From positions 806,001 through 870,000 of the forward strand of contig NZ_JAPDGS010000001.1 in the NCBI RefSeq assembly GCF_025950525.1: a stretch of 64,000 bases of DNA. The letters run 5' to 3'. This document shows positions 57,646-64,000 of this stretch, in pieces. The translations under genes were made by a program, and so were the position numbers. The notes beneath the pieces were generated by a model, which had not been told where the DNA came from, did no database searches, and worked only from the letters and a program-made list of their open reading frames with translations. This DNA comes from Stagnihabitans lacustris (lineage in GTDB: Bacteria; Pseudomonadota; Alphaproteobacteria; Rhodobacterales; Rhodobacteraceae). Position 1 is the first letter of the stretch. Every line of letters starts with the position of its first letter.

Positions 57646-58230
57646 CTAGCTGCCGACCTGGAATTCCACGCGGCGGTTCGCATCGGCCTTGGGATCGCTG
57701 GCATCGGCCGGAAAGGCCTCGCCCACGCCCTCGGCCAGCAGTTTGGCCCCGTCGATGCCACAATCCTCGACCAGGTGGCGCTTGACCTCTTCGGCCCGCA
57801 GCTTGGACAGGTTCTGGTTGTAGCTTTCGGTCCCCGAGGCATCGGTATGGCCGATGATCTTGAAGGCCGGGATATCCGAGGCCTTGATCACCTGACACAG
57901 CGTTGTCAGCTTTTCGTTCTGCCCCGCACCGATGGCGGCGCTGTCAAAGGCGAATTCGATCTGGATGTTGACCTGGGCCGCGGGATCGACGGCGACATAG
58001 GTCGTGTCGGGGGGCAGGGCGGCTGCGGCCTCGGCCGAGGCGGGTTCGGCCGTCGTGGGCGCAATGACCAGCCCCCGCGTCAGCTGTTCGGACTGGGCCT
58101 GAAAGCGCAGGGCCAGTTCTTCGGCCGACAGGTCGCTGTCGTCTTGGGCAAAGGCGGCTGGCGCAAGGGTGACGCCTGCGGAAAAGATCATCAGGGCGCC
58201 AAAGGCCACCCGGGCTACTGCACGCGTCAT
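57646..58230 (-). CDS. Periplasmic OmpA-family peptidoglycan-binding protein
   Basis: 194 residues. The signal peptide is about 1-28 (ending APAAFA) and has no lipobox Cys. The OmpA-like C-terminal domain (about 85-192) has IEFAFDSAAIG, IIGHTDASGTESYNQNLSKL and ADANRRVEFQV. It is upstream of the kinase gene on the same strand and forms a two-gene operon with it. It may present a cell-wall signal to the kinase or substitute for a missing outer T6SS component. Both are inferences. Confidence 0.9.
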   Translation of the reverse strand: MTRAVARVAFGALMIFSAGVTLAPAAFAQDDSDLSAEELALRFQAQSEQLTRGLVIAPTTAEPASAEAAAALPPDTTYVAVDPAAQVNIQIEFAFDSAAIGAGQNEKLTTLCQVIKASDIPAFKIIGHTDASGTESYNQNLSKLRAEEVKRHLVEDCGIDGAKLLAEGVGEAFPADASDPKADANRRVEFQVGS

Positions 58231-58362
58231 GAAAACCCCCGGAAATGTTTGCTGACACGGACCTTAGCCCGGCCCCGGGGCTTTGCCAACGGTTATGGAT
58301 GGGCCATCGTTCCCCCCAAACCCCGCAAAATGCCTTGCCTTTCATGCAATCCCCGGGTTCAG

Positions 58363-59246
58363 ATGCGCCATTCCCAGCCGAGGTTTCCCGCTTTGCGCCT
58401 GCTTCCTGCCATCCTGCTGTCGGTCTCGGTCCTGATCGCGGCCATGATCGTCGTGTCGATCCCGCTGTTCTTTCCCACGACCAGTGCGGGCGGGGGCGGT
58501 TCGGTCGACAACCAGGCCCGCATCGACATCGAGCTTTTGCACGGCGACATGACCGCGCTGAACGACACGGTCAACGAATTGCGCGACCAGGTCGATTCGC
58601 TGGAAGACCGGGTCAACCAGATCGAGGTCGCGGCCCAGCCTCAGGCGCTGGATGGCAGCAACGGGCTGCAGATCATCACGCCCGACGGTGACAACGGGAT
58701 TTCCGGCAATTACGCCCAGGTCGTGCTGGTCGCGGCGCGGCGGGGCTTGAATTCGGGGCTGAAGGTGCCGACCTCGTCCTTCATGGTGGGGCAGTTCGGC
58801 TTGCCGGCCGAAAACCTGAACGACGATTGCCAACCGATCACCAATCCGCGCCTGGCCACCCTGCTGGAGGAACGCCAGGTTGGGCCCATCCAGGCCAAGA
58901 TGCTGAAACCGGCGCTGGACAGCCTGCAGGTGATCTTTGACAAGATCCAGCGCGCCGATCCCGATCTTTACGCCCGCATCAACACCGCCGGCACGATCTG
59001 CGCCCGCTGGATCAGGGGCTCGACGACCTCGGTGTCGTCGCACAGCTTCGGCACGGCGATTGACCTGAACATCGACGGGGTGCTGGACACTTTGGGCGAC
59101 GGGCGGACGCAACTTGGCCTGACCATCATGTCGGATTTCTTCAACGCCGATGGCTGGGTCTGGGGCGCGGCCTATGGGCGCGAGGATTCGATGCACTTCG
59201 AGGTTTCCGAAGACAAGATCAAGGAATGGGTCGCGGCGGGCCTGTT

Positions 59247-59250
<4 letters not shown>
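58363..59250 (+). CDS. Membrane-anchored M15 (VanY-like) peptidoglycan peptidase
   Basis: 295 residues from the ATG at 58363; the ribosome site is weak. One N-terminal membrane segment (about 12-37), a Gly-rich spacer, then a coiled-coil (about 55-85, DMTALNDTVNELRDQVDSLE). The C-terminal half is an M15_4/VanY-like D-Ala-D-Ala carboxypeptidase domain: WIRGSTTSVSSHSFGTAIDL with Zn ligands His and Asp, and DSMHFEV with the final His. It should cut peptidoglycan stem peptides in the periplasm. At the T6SS edge it may open the wall for assembly; an effector role seems less likely because of the anchor. Confidence 0.85.
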
Positions 59251-60921
<1,671 letters not shown>

Positions 60922-60944
60922 CTACTTGTTAGAGGGGCTTCACA

Positions 60945-61841
60945 ATGATCCGCCCAAGCCTGGATGACCTGGCGGCCTTTGCCCAGGTGGCCCGCGCGCG
61001 CAGCTTTACCCGGGCGGCGGCAGAACTGGGCCTGTCGCCCTCGGCGCTTAGCCAGAAGCTGCGCCAGCTTGAAGAGACCCTGGGCCTGCGGTTGCTGACG
61101 CGGACCACGCGCGCCGTGTCGCCCACCGCGGCAGGAGAGCGGCTTTTGGCGACGCTGGCGCCGCGTCTGGCAGAGATCGCGGCCGAACTGGCGCAGTTGA
61201 CCGCGCTGCGCGACCGGCCTGCGGGTCGGGTGCGGCTGACGGCCAGCGCGGTGGCGGCCGAGCAGGTGATCTGGCCGCGCCTGATGCCCGCCCTGCGCGC
61301 CTATCCCGACATCGAACTGGATCTGTCGATCGACGACGGGTTTCGCGACATCGCGGCCGAGGGCTTTGATGCCGGGGTGCGGCTGGGGGATGCGGTGGAA
61401 AAGGACATGGTGGCGGTGCGGATCGGGCCGGATGGGCGGCTGATCGCGGTGGCCTCGCCCGATTATCTGGCCGCCCATCCCGCGCCGCAAAGCCCGCGCG
61501 ACCTGGTGGGCCACCGCTGCATCAACCTGCGCCTGGTGGCCAGTGGCGCGCTTTACGCCTGGGAGTTCGCCAGGGCGGGCGAAAGCCTGCGCGTCAAGGT
61601 TCAGGGTCAGGTGACGTTCAACGCGGTCGCCCCCTGTTTGTGGGCCGCGCGTGAGGGCTTTGGCCTGGCCTTCCTGCCCGAAGCGCTGGTGGGCGCCGAT
61701 CTGGCCTTGGGGCGGCTGGTGCAGGTGCTGGACGACTGGACGCAGCCCTTTGCGGGCTTTCACCTGTATTACCCCAGCCGCCGCCAGACCTCACCGGCGC
61801 TGCGGGTGGTGATCGAGGCCCTGGCGGTCAAAGCTCTTTGA
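60945..61841 (+). CDS. LysR-family transcriptional regulator
   Basis: 298 residues. N-terminal winged helix-turn-helix (DDLAAFAQVARARSFTRAAA, LGLSPSALSQKLRQLEETLG) and a C-terminal effector-binding domain (about 90-295). It belongs to the AaeR/DhcR-like group by general appearance. The 92-bp space to the divergent aldo/keto reductase gene is the likely binding region, although no clear T-N11-A box was singled out. The 3' end overlaps the convergent flavoprotein gene by 14 bp. Confidence 0.94.
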   Translation: MIRPSLDDLAAFAQVARARSFTRAAAELGLSPSALSQKLRQLEETLGLRLLTRTTRAVSPTAAGERLLATLAPRLAEIAAELAQLTALRDRPAGRVRLTASAVAAEQVIWPRLMPALRAYPDIELDLSIDDGFRDIAAEGFDAGVRLGDAVEKDMVAVRIGPDGRLIAVASPDYLAAHPAPQSPRDLVGHRCINLRLVASGALYAWEFARAGESLRVKVQGQVTFNAVAPCLWAAREGFGLAFLPEALVGADLALGRLVQVLDDWTQPFAGFHLYYPSRRQTSPALRVVIEALAVKAL

Positions 61842-62544
61842 CCGCCGCATCCGCCTGACCGGCCAACCAATAGCCCGCGGCGCGCAGCCATTCGGGCGGA
61901 ACCTGGGGCAGCGCGTCGCGCGCCGCCCGCGCCACGCCCGCCTCGGCTGCGATCCAGACAAAGGTTTCGGGCGCAAGCTGCAGGGTCGCCAGCACCTGTA
62001 GCAGGCCGCTGGCATCGGTGGGGTCGGCGCGGTGGACCCAAAAGGCGCGGTGCGTCGCGGTTGTGGCGATTTGCTGCACATCCTGCGGCCCGGGCACGGC
62101 CACGACGGATGTGACCTGAACGCCCGCGGGCAGCTCTTCGATGCGGCGAGCGATGGCGGGCAGGGCGGTTTCATCGCCGATCAACAGCCAGCTTTGGACC
62201 CCGCCGATGACCAAAGAGCCCCGGGGCCCGCCGATCACCGCCGCGTCCCCCACCTGCGCGCCAAGCGCCCACAGCGTCGCGGGCCCCGCCTCATGCAGGG
62301 CAAAGTCGATCTCCAGCCAGCCCGCCGCCGCGTCGAACCTGCGCGGGGTATAGTCGCGCATCACCTCGGCCCCGCCAGTGGGAACGAACAGCTTGATATG
62401 ATCCCCCGGCGAGGCCGAGACAAAGTCGCCAAGGTCGCCCTCCAGCCGCAGGCGCAGCATATTGGGCGTCAGGCGGTGGGTCTGGGTGACGGTCAGGCTG
62501 CGGCGCCGGGTGTCATGGCGCAGGCGTTGGGTCGTGGGGGTCAT
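61828..62544 (-). CDS. Siderophore-interacting protein (ViuB-type FAD ferric reductase)
   Basis: 238 residues, AAGGAG upstream. The FAD-binding barrel has MRDYTPRRFD (the RxYT-like flavin motif), followed by FALHEAGPATLWA, GDAAVIGGPRGS, and a C-terminal NAD(P)H-domain with GDETALPAIARRIEEL and WIAAEAGVARAARD. Known role: reduction of Fe(III) held by siderophores in the cytoplasm, using NAD(P)H. It overlaps the lysR 3' end. No siderophore synthesis or TonB receptor gene lies next to it. Confidence 0.92.
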   Translation of the reverse strand: MTPTTQRLRHDTRRRSLTVTQTHRLTPNMLRLRLEGDLGDFVSASPGDHIKLFVPTGGAEVMRDYTPRRFDAAAGWLEIDFALHEAGPATLWALGAQVGDAAVIGGPRGSLVIGGVQSWLLIGDETALPAIARRIEELPAGVQVTSVVAVPGPQDVQQIATTATHRAFWVHRADPTDASGLLQVLATLQLAPETFVWIAAEAGVARAARDALPQVPPEWLRAAGYWLAGQADAAVKEL

Positions 62545-62711
62545 GGTGGCTCCTTTGCGGCTTGAACGCCGGGTGCCGGGCTTTCCGTCGCCCCCGTTTT
62601 CGGTTGCGGCGGTTTTTTCACGGCGCTTTTTTTACGGCTGAGCGACGGAAAACCATAAGGCCCGCGTTGAAACCGCAAGCGATACAGATTGCCGACAAGA
62701 TGGGGCGAAAG

Positions 62712-64000
62712 ATGATCAAGCGTTTGATGGGTGCCACGGTTTTGGCGGGCGTTGCGGGGGCGGGCGTTGCGGGGGCCGCGCTGGCCGAGGGGGCCTTTGA
62801 CGCCCAATTGCGGCTGGACCCCGCCGCCTTTACCACGCTTCAGGTGACGGTGGATGGCGCGCCCCTGACGTTGCGCCGCTATGAGGCGGTCTATGTGGCC
62901 AAGCCCGTCGCCATGGCGGCCCAGCAGCCCGCCCGCCAGATGGGGCCGGGCGGCAGTCCCACGGCCGCCAAGACCCAGGTCCTGACCGATCCGCTGGCCT
63001 ATCAAAAGCTGGTGGTCTTTGTCCCCGACACCGCGACCGAGGCGTCGGCCATGATCTTGAACGTCAACAACGGCGGCTGGTTTGCCAGCGAGCTGAAAGA
63101 GGGGATCGCTGCGGGCGGGGCCTATACCTCGTCCGATGACCGCGACAAGGTCGGGGCGGCGCTGGCGGCGGGTCATGTCTATGTCGATCTGGGCAGCCGG
63201 GGGCGGGGGATCGTGGCGGCCGACGACAGCTTGCCCGGCAAGGCGCCGGCGGCGGTCGTCGATGCCAAGGCCGCGATCCGCTATCTGCGGCTGAACGATG
63301 CGGTTTTGGCGGGGTCGGCCGAGCGGATCGTGATCACCGGCACCTCGGGCGGGGGTGGGCTTTCGGCGGTGGTGGGGGCCAGCGGCAACAGCGCCGACTT
63401 CCTGCCCTTTCTTGCTGAAATCGGGGCGGCGGGGGTGGGTTTGGATGGGTCCAGCACCTTGGCCGACGATGTCTTTGCCGTCATCGCCTATTGCCCGATC
63501 ACCGACCTTGGCCATGCCGATATGGCCTATGAATGGCAGTATCAGGGCATCCGCAGCGCCGGGAACACGGCGATGGGCCATTGGGGCGCGCCTGCGCAAG
63601 AGGCCTCGGCCGCGCTGGCTTTGGCCTATCCGGACTATCTGGCCTCATTGGGCCTGACGCTGACGCCCGATACGATGCGGGCCGAGATCATGGCCGAGGT
63701 CGTGGCCGAAGTCGCCCGCCATATCGCGGCCGGTGGCACGGTGCCGGACTTGGGCGCGGAATTCGTGATAACTCAGCGCGGCCGCGATGGCAGCACGACA
63801 GAGTTGCGGGTGGTCAATGACTGGCTGACCCTGTCAGAAGGCAAGCCCCAGGTCGATCTTCCGGCCTTTTTGGGGTTTGTGGCCCGGACCTCGGCCTTGA
63901 AGAATGTCCCCGCCTTTGACCGCACCGCCAATACCGGCAATCAGGGCGCGGATGGCGAGAATTCGTTGTTCGGCACCGGAACCCAGGCCTATTCCAACTT
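62712..64000 (+). CDS. Tannase-like (subtype B) secreted esterase, truncated by window end
   Basis: 429 codons are visible without a stop; the 3' end is outside the window. Signal peptide at about 1-25 with a short GVAGAGVAGA repeat. Alpha/beta-hydrolase features: the nucleophile elbow ITGTSGGGGLSAVVGASGNS, preceded by AAIRYLRLND, matches bacterial tannases. GGGSPT-like loops and the long insert (ITDLGHADMAYEWQY) fit the same family. Expected reaction: hydrolysis of galloyl or related phenolic esters. Catalytic Asp and His would lie beyond the visible part or near its end. Confidence 0.75.
   Translation, partial: MIKRLMGATVLAGVAGAGVAGAALAEGAFDAQLRLDPAAFTTLQVTVDGAPLTLRRYEAVYVAKPVAMAAQQPARQMGPGGSPTAAKTQVLTDPLAYQKLVVFVPDTATEASAMILNVNNGGWFASELKEGIAAGGAYTSSDDRDKVGAALAAGHVYVDLGSRGRGIVAADDSLPGKAPAAVVDAKAAIRYLRLNDAVLAGSAERIVITGTSGGGGLSAVVGASGNSADFLPFLAEIGAAGVGLDGSSTLADDVFAVIAYCPITDLGHADMAYEWQYQGIRSAGNTAMGHWGAPAQEASAALALAYPDYLASLGLTLTPDTMRAEIMAEVVAEVARHIAAGGTVPDLGAEFVITQRGRDGSTTELRVVNDWLTLSEGKPQVDLPAFLGFVARTSALKNVPAFDRTANTGNQGADGENSLFGTGTQAYSN

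Noticed and set aside
57623-57898. Longer kinase N-terminus running into the OmpA gene
   Set aside because: It would translate the OmpA gene in a wrong frame; MAEPKPGD at 57622 fits the kinase start and the 23-bp gap.

Overview
The window is high-GC DNA, densely packed with genes, from an alphaproteobacterium that is most likely a member of the Rhodobacteraceae/Paracoccaceae. That placement is an inference. It rests on two secreted proteins ending in VPLPA-type C-terminal sorting signals, the style of the cytochrome c maturation genes, the many ATGA/TGATG gene overlaps and the short GC-rich intergenic repeats. No rRNA, tRNA, CRISPR array, transposase or phage gene was seen.

Layout. 1-3884: a truncated VPLPA-CTERM secreted protein, a DUF3422 membrane protein and an RTX calcium-binding protein. 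3941-12592: a peptide/opine-type ABC transporter operon on the minus strand, divergent from a FAD-dependent amine/D-amino-acid oxidoreductase and an M20 amidohydrolase; together these form an uptake-and-degradation module. 12645-18702: DUF1304 protein, an unknown membrane protein, MoaA, arginase, then CcmF and CcmH; the intergenic spaces here are rich in hairpins and short repeats. 18691-23554: a minus-strand iron module of imelysin, di-heme oxidoreductase, second imelysin and DUF1513 protein. 23754-28673: a minus-strand group with an inositol-phosphatase-like enzyme, a ROK sugar kinase, a pentameric ligand-gated channel homologue, a caspase/Sel1 protein and a second VPLPA-CTERM protein.

29122-59250 is a type VI secretion system (T6SS). 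Order on the plus strand: tssA, tssB, tssC, hcp, tagJ/impE, tssE, tssF, tssG, tssH/clpV, an unknown 212-residue protein, a TssB-TssC fusion-like paralogue, vgrG, an unknown protein, PAAR, fha/tagH, tssK, tssL (with an OmpA domain), tssM, tagF and a PP2C phosphatase. A Ser/Thr kinase and an OmpA protein follow on the minus strand, then a VanY-like peptidase on the plus strand. The genes cover baseplate (A, E, F, G, K), tube and sheath (B, C, Hcp), spike (VgrG, PAAR), recycling ATPase (ClpV, TagJ), membrane complex (L, M) and the phosphorylation switch (kinase, phosphatase, Fha, TagF). No TssJ lipoprotein was found.

The most novel elements are inside the T6SS. One is a second sheath-like protein that joins a TssB-like part to a TssC-like part, lacks the TssC C-terminal strand region and ends in an acidic tail; an orphan helical protein lies directly upstream. 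Another is a TagF whose C-terminus carries eleven pentapeptide-like repeats encoded by a 15-bp DNA repeat. 59247-64000: DUF1801 protein, aldo/keto reductase, LysR regulator, siderophore-interacting-type flavoprotein and a truncated tannase/esterase.
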